From positions 1-64,000 of the forward strand of contig JABTTQ020001491.1 of NCBI GenBank assembly GCA_016081115.2: a stretch of DNA of 64,000 nt. The letters are read 5' to 3'. Each line of letters opens with the position of its first letter. Positions within the stretch are counted from its first letter, which is position 1. The notes under the pieces were generated by a model that ran no database searches, was not told where the DNA came from, and worked only from the letters and a program-made list of their open reading frames with translations. This document shows positions 46,089-57,908 of the stretch, one piece after another. Made by a program: the position numbers and the translations under genes. This DNA comes from Rehmannia glutinosa (Eukaryota; Streptophyta; Magnoliopsida; Lamiales; Orobanchaceae).

Positions 46089-46164
46089 GTGCAACATCTT
46101 AAGTTTTTTTTGCAATAAATCTTTTCCTCTAGTATTTCCTCTGTCTTTGCAACAGCCATTAAAG

Positions 46165-47783
46165 ATGTCTGCGAACGGCGCCGTTTTATTACCACTAATT
46201 GTGATTGTAGTTGGATTATGTTGTCTGATCATCAATGCTAATGCTCTCACTGCTTCGGGATGGACTCAAGCTCATGCAACCTTCTATGGAGGCAGCGATG
46301 CTTCGGGCACAATGGGTACGTCTTTTTTCGAATTTTTTCATGAACGATAACATTTTCATTTTTTGGGGGGGTTAATTCCAAAAATTCAGCTATTTTTCAA
46401 AATTGTAAATTCCTTCTTATATCTGTTTCTATTTTATAAATTACACATCAAGAGGTGGTATTTGTAATCTGAAATATAAGTGGACGTTTGTAATTAGATT
46501 AAATTTTAAGGGTAGTTTCTGTGATTTACTCTTTTTTCGCTATAGAAGTTGATCGATCAAGAATCGAGTATCTGAAATTGAAAAATGTTGTGTTTTTTTG
46601 TTGGTTTACAGGGGGTGCTTGTGGATATGGCAACTTGTATTCAACTGGGTATGGGACAAGGACAGCAGCATTGAGCACAGCTTTGTTCAACAATGGAGCA
46701 TCATGTGGGCAATGTTTTAAGATTATGTGTGATTACAATGCTGACCCTAAATGGTGTAAGAAGGGGACGTCTGTGACCGTCACTGCAACAAACTTCTGCC
46801 CTCCAAACTACGATCTTCCGAGCGACAACGGTGGGTGGTGCAACCCTCCACGTCAGCATTTCGACATGGCTCAGCCCGCTTGGGAAAAGATAGGCATCTA
46901 CAAAGGCGGCATCGTGCCCGTGCTCTACCAAAGGTCCGCCACTTTTCTCTATAATCACTTTTAGCTTAAACACTATCCGAAAGGGTAATTTTATCCATTT
47001 GGTTGGAAATTCATTTTCACTATGAAAAAGCCTCCACTTCTAATTTCTCTATAATGGATTCTTCTAGCAATTAATAAAATGCCCAGTAGAATGAAATTAT
47101 TAAAATCATAACCTTAATGTGATAGTTGATAGAGTTGGCAATGGGTCTGGCGGGGTCCACTCAAGTCATTAGATTGGATCGGGCCGGGTCAAAAATCGTC
47201 GTGCTAAATTTCTTTTGACTCAATCCGTATATTTTTGATCGGGCCATTTAGGTTAGGTCGAAGAGCTCGGCCATTTTGGACCTTAAAAAAAGCGTCCAAT
47301 CCAATATGTAGATTGGTCGGTCGGACCATCATGCCGACCAATTTTTTCAGCTCTAATAGTTAATACCTTTGGCACAACTACACAAATATGATTGTATAAA
47401 CTTGTACATTTTTCACAAAAATAAAATAATGATGCAAAAGACTAATGAAATGGATATTCTATTATTTAAAATGCAGGGTTCCCTGCAAGAAGCATGGTGG
47501 AGTTAGATTCACCATCAATGGGAGGGACTACTTTGAGCTAGTGTTGATTAGCAATGTGGGAAATGCTGGATCTATCCAATCTGTCCAAATCAAAGGCTCA
47601 AAAACAGGGTGGATGGCTATGTCCAGAAACTGGGGTGCCAGCTGGCAGTCTAATTCTTACCTCAATGGTCAATCTGTATCCTTCAAGGTCACCACATCTG
47701 ATGGTATAACGAAGACTTTCTTAAATGTTGTCCCATCTAATTGGGGCTTCGGCCAGACGTACTCAAGCCCAACCCAATTCTAA
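46165..47783 (+). CDS. EXPA: Alpha-expansin, three exons
   Basis: Exons are 46165-46315, 46612-46933 and 47477-47783, giving 259 residues. Introns (296 and 543 bp) are GT-AG, with donors GG/GTACG and AG/GTCC and acceptors TTTACAG and ATGCAG. The start is the first ATG in frame. Residues 1-27 are a signal peptide (cleavage after ANA). Residues 28-160 form the double-psi beta-barrel domain related to GH45: TFYGG at 39-43, GACGYG at 52-57, eight cysteines, and the HFD motif at 133-135. The segment YDLPSDNGGWCNPP (117-130) is the insertion typical of the alpha class. Residues about 166-259 are the C-terminal binding domain with surface Trp at 203, 210 and 214. Expansins loosen cell walls at acid pH without hydrolysis; the protein is secreted to the wall. 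It looks intact and is the only clear host gene here. The paralogue number cannot be assigned. Confidence 0.97.
47127..47366. mobile_element. MITE-like insert in expansin intron 2
   Basis: A GC-richer block from AGAGTTGGCAATGGGTC to TTTTTTCAGCTCT sits in an AT-rich intron. It is dense in GGTCGGG/GGGCC words. Its ends are weakly inverted (AGAG.TGGCAA and AGAGCTGAAAAA), as in common hAT-type MITEs beginning with a variant of AGAGCTGGCAA. Flanks GATAGTTG and AATAGTTA agree at 6 of 8 bases if the element is extended by 2 bp. It does not affect the splice sites. Confidence 0.5.
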
Positions 47784-48749
47784 GCTGATGATTGATGGGC
47801 CTCCTAGTTCTTGGTGGTTTTTGGGCTTTGGTATTTTGCAGGCCGTGGCGTGCTAACAGTTTTTTACCAAAAGCAGCCCGCCAGAAATAGTTTGCATTAC
47901 ACAAATTATTACTTTGTTATATATTTTGATGGTTGAGATGGGAGTAAGTGAACCCCTGAAGTCGAGCCTGAAACTAAGTCCACCACAAAGAAAATTGGTT
48001 GGCAATGTGTATTTAGCCATTGTTTTCAATTTCAGTTATATTTTTAAAAAAAAAACATACGCATTAATAAGAAGTGATATTATGAAGCTTCAAATTGCAT
48101 ATTTCTAATTTTTTTCGTAGAATTCTTGTAATTATTTTATGAGAAAAATAGATTTTCATTATTTTTCTTCTTTTTAATAGTGAAATCTCAGCAATTCTTT
48201 GTGTGGCTTTATTGATCTTGAAGTTCTTTAGTGCATTTTGTATTTGACCCAAATTGTTTGAGGCAGTGTCCAATTCATTCTTTGGTCAATCTCGTAGAAC
48301 TAGCCTTAATACCCAAAATCCCGTCGGTTGTCCGATTAGAGAACATAGCTTGGGCCTAATACTTGGGCTACGAAAGAAACAAATAATTATGAGAGGTTTT
48401 CTATTGGACTGTCTTACATATCCTTATCCGTAAAGACAAATCTACAATCCTGATCCAGACATATCTCCTCATTTTTCCCTCTTCTCTCGCACACACACTC
48501 TCTCTCCTCCTTTTCTTTTTCCTCCCACGCATTCTCTATCCTCCATTTTGTCCTCTTTCTTCTTTTCTCCTCCTTTTGTCGCCTCCTCCTTATTTTTTCT
48601 CTTTCTTCATCTCCTAATTTTTAAGATTGTGGTTGTAGCACATAATCTCTGCCTTTTCCGATTTCAACCATTTATATTCATGGATTTTGGATTCTATATA
48701 CAAAATTATAGAAAAACTTCACTTACAATCATATTTAGCAAAAAAACAT
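47784..48749. other. 3' flank of the expansin gene and intergenic DNA
   Basis: No gene is seen. The first ~200 bp will include the expansin 3' UTR, but no clear poly(A) signal can be chosen. A C/T-rich stretch is at 48470-48610. ORFs at 47914 and 48548 are low-complexity chance frames. Confidence 0.5.
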
Positions 48750-49490
48750 GATACTTTATATCAAAAAACGAACACTTTAACTCATAAAAGTGTCCCTTTA
48801 ACAATGTTATATATTTTTCCTTTTTCACCTGTAATGAATTCCTAATCAATGACTATATTAAAAACTTGATTATTTATCTCAAAAAATGGATACTTTTACA
48901 GAGTGTCATATTTATTTTTCTTTTTCTCTTTACTAAACTCCTAACTCAGAATCGCATTAAAAAAATATGGTACTTCATCTCAAAAAATGGATACTTTTAC
49001 TCATTAAAATGTTATTTTAACATTGTCATATTTATTTTTACTTCTTCGTTGTGCGGGATTCTCAGTATTAAAAACATGATACTTTATCTCAAAAAATGGA
49101 TACTTTTATTCATAAAAATGTTACTTTAACTCTGTCATATTTATTTTCCTTCATCATTGTATTGTATTCATAATATATGATTGTATTAAAAAAATATGAT
49201 ACTTTATCTCAAAAAATAGATACTTTTACTCATAAAATCATATTACTTTGATTCTATCACATTTACTTTTCCTTCTTCACCGTAATGAATTCCTAATTTG
49301 TGATTGTATTAAAAAATATGATACTTTATCTCCAAAACGGATATTTTTACTCATAAAAGTATTACTTAACTTTGTCATATTTATTTTTCCTTCTTCACTA
49401 TACTAAAATTCCTAATCTGTGACTCTATTAAAAAATATGATACTTTATCTCAAAAAATGAATATTTTTACGTAAAAAAGTGTAGTTTATT
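48750..49490 (+). repeat. Tandem array 2: seven units of 101-122 bp
   Basis: The word GATACTTTATCTCAAAAAATGGATA or a close variant recurs at 48750, 48868, 48969, 49079, 49198, 49320 and 49439. Each unit also has TTTTACTCATAAAA and GTCATATTTATTTTTCC. Flanking sequences AGACATATCTCCTCATTT (48457) and AAATGAGGAG...GAGATATGTCG (about 49515-49545) are inverted, so the array may lie inside a small TIR element. Confidence 0.88.
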
Positions 49491-50017
49491 ATGCTTATAC
49501 AAAGAAGAAGATTAAATGAGGAGTTTAGAATAAAGAGATATGTCGTCTTCGTTCTCCTACAAGAAGTGATGTATCAACTATCAACTACTTTAGTATCTTC
49601 CTTTTCCAAATTGATGTGAACAATAATTTATATTTCATGGAAGAAATGATTTCGTTCTTAATTGTTTGGGTAATGATTAAATTAAAAGTGCAACGTCAAA
49701 ATTTGCAATTGAGTACCTCTATGGAGTAATAAAAGAAAACCTTGGGGATGCATTTACCATCACCTTCATAGCTTAACACATGAAGAAATTAGTGATTGGA
49801 CTCCATTCATGTGATCGATTATAATGATGCAATATCAATAGTCAAAAGTTGTCCTGAGACAGACTTAAATGTTTTTGATCCTATTTCATTATAACCAAAG
49901 GACAAAATATGCATTGCTCACCATGTTTTGGTTGTTATCGTTTAAATCCATCAAATGGAAAGCTTTCTTGAGTTCTTAAAAAATGGCACGATAGAAGGGA
50001 CAAAAAAGGAGAGAAGA
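49491..50017. other. Intergenic DNA, nothing recognised
   Basis: AT-rich unique-looking sequence with no ORF, RNA or repeat that I can support beyond the possible TIR near 49515-49545. Confidence 0.4.
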
Positions 50018-50180
50018 AAAAAGAGGAGAGATGCAAAAAAGAATAGGAGGAAAATAAGGAAAGCAAAATGAAGAAATAGAAGGAAAAAAAACGAGAGAAG
50101 AAGAGAGAGGAGAGATACATAAAACAATAGGAGGAAAATAAGGAAACAAAAAGAAGAAAGAAAAAAAAATAAAGAGTTCC
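50018..50180 (+). repeat. Purine-only tract with two ~85-bp copies
   Basis: One strand is nearly all A/G. AGGAGAGATNCATAAAA-type text and ATAGGAGGAAAATAAGGAAA occur twice (about 50023 and 50109). Minus-strand ORFs here are Phe/Ser/Leu low-complexity and not genes. Confidence 0.75.
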
Positions 50181-50205
50181 TAAAAGACCAAACAAAACGG
50201 GTCAT

Positions 50206-50325
50206 GCAAGTGGGTGCGGTGGGTGTGATCCGTCTTACGAACACGATCGTAAGACGGTCCTATATAAGACCGTCTTAAGGATCTAAATCCATAAAATGGA
50301 TCCTGCGCACCCGACCCGCTTCTCA
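50206..50325. repeat. Nested palindrome with GTCTTAC/GTAAGAC core
   Basis: CGTCTTACGAACACGATCGTAAGACG (50229-50254) is a hairpin with a 7-9 bp stem. It is followed by GACCGTCTTAAGG and enclosed by AACGGGTC..GTGGGTGCG on the left and CGCACCCGACCCGCTT on the right, which also pair. Similar GTAAGACGGT text bounds the element at 43486. It is probably a small foldback element or the TIR of a larger one. Confidence 0.55.
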
Positions 50326-50611
50326 TACCTACCAAAATTCGTTTTTTTTTGTTTTCTTTTTTCTTTTTCGGTTTTAAACTAGGGATTCTTCTTTTTCCTT
50401 TTCCTATTTTTTTTTCGTCTTCTTCTTCTTGTGCTACTTTCTGCTCTCTTCTTCTTCTTCTTGATCCTTCTCCATCACGGACAAAATTTTTGATCGTTTT
50501 TCTCGCTTCGTCTTACTTTGTGTGTTTGTCATTCTTTTTTTCTCCTTATTTCGCCGCTTCCGAGGTACCATATCGGTTTGTAATAAAGTTTGTGTACAAA
50601 TCGTGAACATT

Positions 50612-51310
50612 GATGCTTGAAAATATCCGAAATTGTCTTAAAATATCCTTTTATGTCATTGTATTTCAACATTATATCACTTTGCATGTTAGATTTTGAT
50701 TCTTAAACTATCATAAATTGCCTTAAAAATATCGAATTTGCCTTAAAAGTATCGAGTTTTATGTCACTTTGTATTTCAACATTGAACATATATTATATCA
50801 CTCTGTGTGTTAGATATTTGATGCTTGAAAGTATCCGAAATTGCCTTAAAAGTATCGAAATTCCCTGAAAAGTATAAGTTGTTTGTCACCGTATTTCAAC
50901 ATTGAACATATATTATATCACTCTGCATGTTAGATATTTAATGCTTGAAAGTATCATAAATTGCTTTAAAAGTATCGAAATTGTCTTAAAAGTATCAATT
51001 TTATGTCACCGTATTTCAACATTGAACATATATTACATCACTCTGCATGTTAGATCTTTAATGCTTGAAAGTATTATAAATTGCCTTAGAAGTATCGTAA
51101 ATTTCCATAAAAGTTTCAGTTTTATGTCGCTGTATTTCAACATTGAACATATATTCTATCACCGTGCATGTTAGATCTTTAATGTTTAAAAGTATCGAAA
51201 TTGCCTTAAAATATCGAAATTGCCTTAAAAGTATCGTATTATGTCACTATATTGTTTATGCTTAAAAGTATCGTAATTCGTCTTAAAAGTATCATAAATT
51301 GTCTTTAATG
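50612..51310 (+). repeat. Tandem array 3: seven units, mostly 120-122 bp
   Basis: ATGCTTGAAAGTATC or a variant recurs at 50612, 50699, 50821, 50941, 51061, 51182 and 51258; the first and last intervals are shorter (87 and 76 bp). Each unit repeats AAAAGTATCGAAATTGCCTT internally and ends with CAACATTGAACATATATTA and TGCATGTTAGAT. The ORF 50902-51174 simply reads two units. Confidence 0.9.
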
Positions 51311-51592
51311 TATCACTTTTCACGATAAAAAGTATCGAGTTTTTATTTCACATATCTTAAAATGTTCAAGTATAAATGTGACAATGTCCATCATAAATTC
51401 ATCATATTTAATTTCAAAAGTATCATTTATTTGCTCAAAAGTATCTATCACTTTTCAAAGCGGAAAGTATTATCTATGAAACTGAACTGAGTACATTACA
51501 TCCTTCATCAATGAATCATTATTATCGCACTTTTTCATTGCAAAAATCTTGTTCTAACCATTATTGTTGTTGAATATGTTTGTAAGTGATCT

Positions 51593-54299
51593 CGAAAATC
51601 ATTTCACTAAATCGCAATCGCGATGTATGTAGCTACTAGATAATGGCGAGCAATGTCGTATTCCTCGTGGATTGAATCCAAAACACATAAAGTATAGTTA
51701 ATATTGTACTCAATTTTATTAAAGCGATCGAAAACAAAAAGTGTTATCTAAAGTAACCCTAAAATTGTCTAATTATTATAAAAACTCAAACTTCACAAGA
51801 AATCTAACAAATATGAAGAGCAATCCTAGGACTCTGATCTTAACATGCTTCATAAATATTAATTCAAATTAACATTTCATCAAAATCAGTTTTCGTGTAT
51901 CTATGAGTTCAATCTCTAAAGTAGTTTATTCCTCTCCGAGTGCAAACAAACCGTTGATTAATAAGAATTGGAAGTATCCCTAGTCAACAATTAATATCAA
52001 CTCCCAAAAGCATATAGAATTGAAGTAAACCCCCATAAATGTTATAGGTCTCCGACTCAATACCCGTTTATGTTATGAATTTGCTTATTGTTCGACCGCT
52101 AAACACCTATAAAAGTCTAACAATCCTCGCAAGAGAATGAGATCAATTGTGGGGTAGCAAGTTAACCACAAGTCGTCTCTCAAGGAAGACTTAGCCGACA
52201 AATAATTATTATGCAACACAAATAGCAGAAAATAAATCAAATACACTCTAACCAAATTTGTGGTTTTTAATAAACTAAAGAAAAACAAGTAAAAAGACCA
52301 ATTAAAACTTAATACGATTAAACTTGATGAAAAACGATATGGATAAAAGTCTTGGATTTCGGAATCATCTCATCAAACTCGCAAGCAGAATATCAACTAA
52401 TTGATCATGCGGTTAACAAATATAACAAAAATATAAACATAAGGCCTAGATCTGATAACTCACGTATTCACAAATTAGGGCTACCCCAACATAATTTGCT
52501 ATTTCATTAACCCAAGTTAGATAATACATCTCTGATTTATATCTAACTCCCTAAATAAATTTAGTCCAGAAATAATATATTCTCTCGATCTCAATTATGA
52601 CCTCAAAATAATCAACAGATTTATCGACAATCAATTATCAAATAAAACAATTCATTCAGAAAGCAAATCAATTAGTCAATACTCATGCTTGTTTGTTTGA
52701 ATCAAATCATCCTAATCATAGAACAAGGAAACTAGTTCATGCTTGTATATGGATTCATCAATTCAATTGAAAGGAAAAAGTGATTATAAACATGATCATG
52801 TAATAACAACAATCACGAAGCAATTGAAAATTAGATAAAGATGATGGAGAAAGATTACGCTTTTATCTAGCCGCAAAATATCTCTCGGTGGAAAAACAAG
52901 CACTCCCCAATGTTGGATGGAAGAGAAAAGAGAGAAAACTAGAGTTTACAAGTGCTAAGAAGTAAAGTGTTCGAAAATATGGGCTCCCCAAGTCTTATTT
53001 ATAATCCTAGTGTCATTTTGAAATCTCATCCCTTGATTTCTACTTTCACATGCTTTTAACCCATTAAAACGTCTTCATTTTCGTTTAGTACCAGAAATAG
53101 ACATTATAGAAATCTCTTATCTTTCTAATGGCACAAGAATCGGGTCAATCTAACTTCGAATGAAAACGTTATGTTCCAAATACGAAGATTGCCGATTGAT
53201 TCGAAATGACTTTTTTGACGTTTCTTGCTCCAAAACTTGTTTTTTCCACCAAATCCTAAAAAACCAACAAAATAACCCAACGTAACACTAAAACATTCAA
53301 ATGCAAATAAAACACGCAAAAAAAGTATGTATAAATCATCACATAAAGCACACACAAAAACATGCAAAATACTTATCACAAGTTAGAACTCATCTTTCGA
53401 ATTTCGAACTAACAAATAAAACATGCAATGGGCGGATAATCTGCAAGAAATAAGCACATAAATTCATAAATAGAATACAAGAAACCAATTAAAAAGAAAA
53501 AATCAAATTAGAATTAACATGAATCCATAGTTTTGATCATGCCCTAGGATCAAGAGATTTAGCCTAACATATTTGATTGCAAATAGACAAATCTAAAAAA
53601 AACTAGTTAAGAATGGAATAAATTATAGAACAAAATCCCTAGACTATGATGACAGAACCCTCTTGTGCAGATGTATTCATCTTCACAATCTTGAATCTTC
53701 GCACCTTCGTAATTGAAAGAGGTCTTGTGTTGTTCTTCGTTGTATTTTGTGTGTATTCTCTCTAAAATTTAGTGTCTTCAGTTTTATCACTTGGTCTTCC
53801 TTTTATAGATACCTTGAGAGATCCCTAGTAGAGTTCCGACAAAATTAGAAAATAAATCAACCCGAGGACAAATTACTCGGACGTGTAATATTACATGGAT
53901 AGACAGTGTAACTTGTTTTCTTCTCTATTTTGGCTTGAATCAATTCCAACGGTCGTGTAAAATGACTCGGGCAGTTCGTGTAAATGGCATCCGAAATCCT
54001 TCCCTCAATCAAGTAAAGACGGGCGTGTAAAATGGCACGAATCAAACCATACGCCCGTGTGATTTGTACTTTGTCGTTTTCTTTGCGTATTTAATCATCT
54101 CTTAGCTTTCGGCACTTTTGTCGGGTCGTCCCTCTGATATCTTTTCATAATAAGCTTTGTTTTCTGCAAAAGTATACAAGAATACGCAATATCACGCGCC
54201 AACAAAGTAAACTAACAAAAACACCTTAAATATCCATGAAAATGTATCAAATATATATCCTAATAAGCCTCTAAATGCACGTATATTTCATATTTATCA
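51593..54299 (-). repeat. Athila-2 3' LTR (left copy) including foreign solo LTR D
   Basis: The stretches 51593-52088 and 53379-54299 align with the right LTR, while 52089-53378 does not. U3 (about 53870-54060) has repeated GGGCGTGTAAAATGGCACG-type text related to the CACGGCCGTG words of Athila-1. The end TATTTATCA is followed by CCCCCAAACTTAAACC, the usual flank of this group. Confidence 0.8.
52089..53378 (-). repeat. Solo LTR D, another Athila-type family, nested in the Athila-2 LTR
   Basis: This block is absent from the right LTR at the equivalent place (about 58410). It begins TGTTCGACCGCTAAACACC, contains CCTCGCAAGAGAATGAGATC near the start and ends AAAATACTTATCA, the form of minus-oriented Athila LTRs. 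No clean target duplication is visible. The ORFs inside are spurious. Confidence 0.6.
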
Positions 54300-55619
54300 T
54301 ATACCCCCAAACTTAAACCATTGCTCGTCCTCAAGCAAAATAAGAAAAATAATCACATGCAATGGGGTAGGTTACACAACACAAGAACACCACAAATACA
54401 AAATATCAATCAAATCCACACTTTAGCAAACGTGTTATTCATTCTCAAAAAGTCCTCAATTGCAAATTTTGGCACAATTAATACTTGTTCGGGTATTCCA
54501 CATCGCGACTCACTAGACAAAGTGTATCAATCAACTCTCAAAATAAATAGGATGTGTATACTCTCAAGTCAATATAATGAAGTAGAACTACCATATGCTT
54601 GCAAATCATCTAACATCTCCACCACTCAAGTATGCACAATTCAAGAATCAAAAGGACTTTTCTTTGGTTGAAATGTAGGCTCTTTGGTTAGAGTAGGAAA
54701 GATATGGACTAAGTGACTTAAACTTGAGTAAATAGAATTTATGTACTAACAATTTCAACTCAAGAATCCACTTTCATCTAAAGAGGCATTCTTTTTAATC
54801 ACTTAGTTTAAATTGACACTCCTTGTTCCACCTTTTTCTTCTTTTTCACACTTTCGCCATTGCTTTTCTTATTTTGTCTTAAACTTAATTTTCTTGATTT
54901 TCAAGAATTTCGTTTTTTTAAAGGCTCGATTTTCTCTTTTCTTTCCATTCAAAATTTTTCTACGAGCTTCATCATTCACCTACATCTCCTCAAATATAAA
55001 CATCTCTATAAGCTCAAGTTTTGGGATAAAGATATGTTAAGTTATAGCTCAAAATGTGGCTAACAATAAATAAAGCTTAGGCTCAAATTGGTTAACTAGG
55101 GAATTGTGAGTTAATAGGTAGGTTTTAGGATAAAATAGGCTTCAACAAAAATGACCTTAAATCATCTCAAAAATTGCACACACATGTGGTTTCAATAAAG
55201 ATATCATTGCAAGTTCTAGAGTTCTAACAACATGAATGACACACTCAACAAAAATAAGATCGCATAAGATAAAAGCATTTATAGGCACAAAAGCTTATAG
55301 GCTTATTTTTCGCAACATGCTCAAATACCCAACTTTCTCAATCAACCAAATAAGCAAAAGGCATTCTATACTAATTCCATGTCTCTATCTAACTCACACA
55401 AAAGCAAATAAACATGCTAAAGAAATAAACATGCCTACTAAAAAAACAAAAATATTGTGCAATTTTTATATGAATCTACATGCAACCTAAACGCAATGCA
55501 AACATTTAACAATACAATATCGCGCATTCTTGACAACCCCCCCAAACTTAAATCATGTTTTGTCCAAAAACCATAAGGAAATTATCAAAATAAAGAGGAA
55601 ACCACGTTAAGTACTTACA
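54300..55619 (-). other. Athila-2 3' non-coding region
   Basis: AT-rich with no coding signal. It opens with CCCCCAAACTTAAACCATTGCTCGTCCTCAAGCAA and closes with a second CCCCCCAAACTTAAATCATG at 55537, a doublet also seen in Athila-1 (11985 and 12945). The short ORFs here are not genes. Confidence 0.6.
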
Positions 55620-56790
55620 TGTATCACCGTGGTGGAGGAGGGCGGCGGATAGTGGCCATGTTGGATGTGCCACCGATCTATACGAGAAATCATCTCATAC
55701 ATCTATTGTTGCCGTTGGTTTGTTTCACCAAATTGCTGCAAATATTCAGTATGGTACTCATCAACAATAGTAGAGAAATGGCATGTGTCATCTATTAATG
55801 ATCCCACATGGGATTCCAACTACTCAATCCTCTTGCTCAAATCCCCCCGTTTGCCTCTCCTCGCCGGGAGGATTCCATCCTATCGGTCTCGCCTTGCGGC
55901 TCATTTCCAACCTCTTCTCCCTGTGTGGCTACGAGTTGGACCTTCCCTCATAAGCCAATTAGCCTTTGTTCGCGAATCGCAGAGCATGCGGGTTAGGTAG
56001 TGTAAGCTTAGTCCTATCCGCATGTAAAAAGCCAATAGTCATGCCCATCAAATCGTATCATTTTCATGGAGGATAGGACATTCAAATTCTATCTTTCTCC
56101 CACTTTCGCATTCCCATAAATGCCAAAATTTACATTAAAGTGCTTTGCGATTGGCGTAATCAACCCTCTAATAAAAATTCCCCATTTTTTGCTTATTCAC
56201 TCTATCGAGCATCCCTTTACTATCCTCCCTAGCAAAAATAGTTTATGCCAATATGCGCGTGCATATATCGGAAAACATGATTTCTAATACTTGAAGCTTT
56301 TGGGGTCCAAGTGTATAAATCCTATGCCCCATATTCTCTTTCCAAAATTTAAGGATATCAAAATCCTCATGTTCCTCTACCCCGTAGTGGCAATTGATAT
56401 ATCTCATTCAATTCATCTATGGTAAGCTCCCTCGGCTCATTAACCATTCTAAACCTTACCCCCATCAAATTCCTCTTTCTAGTGACCAACTCGAAACTAC
56501 TTAAAAACTCAAGCGTCAAAACCACTTAAGTATTCCCAATTCCATTCAACAACATATCCTAATCGATTCTCCCACACAATGCTCGAAAATCATTTAACAA
56601 CCCTAAAGTAGTGAGATAATGTTCATCGGGTTGGAGTTGGCTCTCTTCTTCTTCTTGTATTCCTCCTAGAACCAACATATTCTCCTCTTGACGCCATAAA
56701 TTTGATAAATAAGCTTTGAAAAATCTGATAACTTCAAATTCCCTCCCCAAACTTGAAGAAGAATGAGTGAAGATAGAGAATTAGAAGGAA
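55620..56790 (-). pseudogene. Athila ORF1-type protein relic
   Basis: In element sense, 56560-56750 contains LTTLGLLNDFRALCGRID. LEFLSSFELVTRKRNLMGVRF then RELTIDELNEIYQLP follow around 56400-56520, and KKWGIFIRGLITPIAKHFN around 56110-56190. This order matches the Athila ORF-1 family (Pfam PF03078 by my recollection), whose function is unknown and which some plant Athila elements carry besides gag-pol. Stops and frameshifts break it. The downstream part, 55660-55990, is a decayed C-terminal coil. Confidence 0.7.
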
Positions 56791-57908
56791 TTTGTGGTGA
56801 ATTTCTTGAGAGGGAGAGATATGTGAACCCTAGCTCGAAGATTTAATGTTTGAATTGAAGAATTTGTGAGATGGGATAGATGTATTTGTAGGAGATTTTT
56901 TGACCTAGGGTTGAGAGGGGAAGAAATGGGATAAATTTGGAGCGGTTGGAGTTAAAACGTGAGGGGCATAAATGAATCGGGCCACACACGGGCCGTGTAA
57001 AATTACACGAGTGACCTATGTGTTTCAACCTCGCTCTATGTTCTGTGGTAAGGGCAATTCCCACGCCCGTGGGAATTGTTCTCTATTTTGGTTGTTCAAC
57101 AATTCACACGGCCGTGTGAAATATTTTTCGATTTTTTGATAACCTAGAGTATGTCCTAACGCCTCCTACACAACAACTCACAAAAACAAACAAAACTAAA
57201 AATTAAGTTAGTAAAAATCTTAATCAAATTAATGAACGTGATTAAAAATGGGGTTTCCTCCCAAAAGTGCTAAGTTTTTCGTCTTCGCCAGATGCCCCGA
57301 TTTTCTTACATCTTTCTATGTAATGCCTTAGTTGTTATCTTCGGGCCCTTATATTATGCACCCTCGGTGAATATCATTGCATTTCTCCCTTCGATTTATT
57401 TCGCATCACCTGGAAATTCGCCTTTTATGTTGGCTTCCCACCTGCAGGTTGCGAATTGAGCTACTCATGTCTCCAAAGATTTCAATCTCACAATGACATT
57501 CGTGTTAGTTGAGAAACCTGTTGTCAATTCTATCTATTTTAGCCTTATCCTTATTCAATCGGCTCTCGTCTCTCCAATGAATGAGTCTAACATATGCTCC
57601 AAAGATGGTTTCTTCTCACTCTACTCCGCTCTACCTTGATTCTCCATAATAAAACTCGGTGGTGGCTGCAAAATGTTTCTATTGTTAACATAAGAAAATT
57701 TTTCGTGGTTTATGACCCGGATGATAATGTGGGTGCCGATTGTTCTATAGTTGTTATTGAAGTTCGTTGTTCCATGATATTCGCCTATTCTTCAATAATG
57801 GTGGTTCTCTTGGAGTAGCTTGTTGGAACACGTCAGATTTCATACTTAGCACAGACACTTGCTCGGTTAGCATGGCAATTTTATCCTCATCACGAACCTG
57901 CCCGATCG
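56791..57908 (-). other. Athila-2 internal region near the 5' LTR
   Basis: No gag or protease can be read. It contains CACGGCCGTG-type palindromes, the best being TTCACACGGCCGTGTGAA (57103-57120, perfect over 18 bp). The post-pol-like text is at about 57255-57285. The last 20 bases before the LTR do not match a tRNA I recognise, so no PBS is called. Confidence 0.5.

Noticed and set aside
46147..46164. Upstream extension of the expansin ORF by six residues (MQQPLK)
   Set aside because: The first codon there is TTG. The first ATG is at 46165 and gives a normal signal peptide.
49935..50244. Minus-strand ORFs rich in Phe/Leu/Ser that look like membrane proteins
   Set aside because: They are the pyrimidine strand of a purine-only repeat; hydrophobicity follows from composition.
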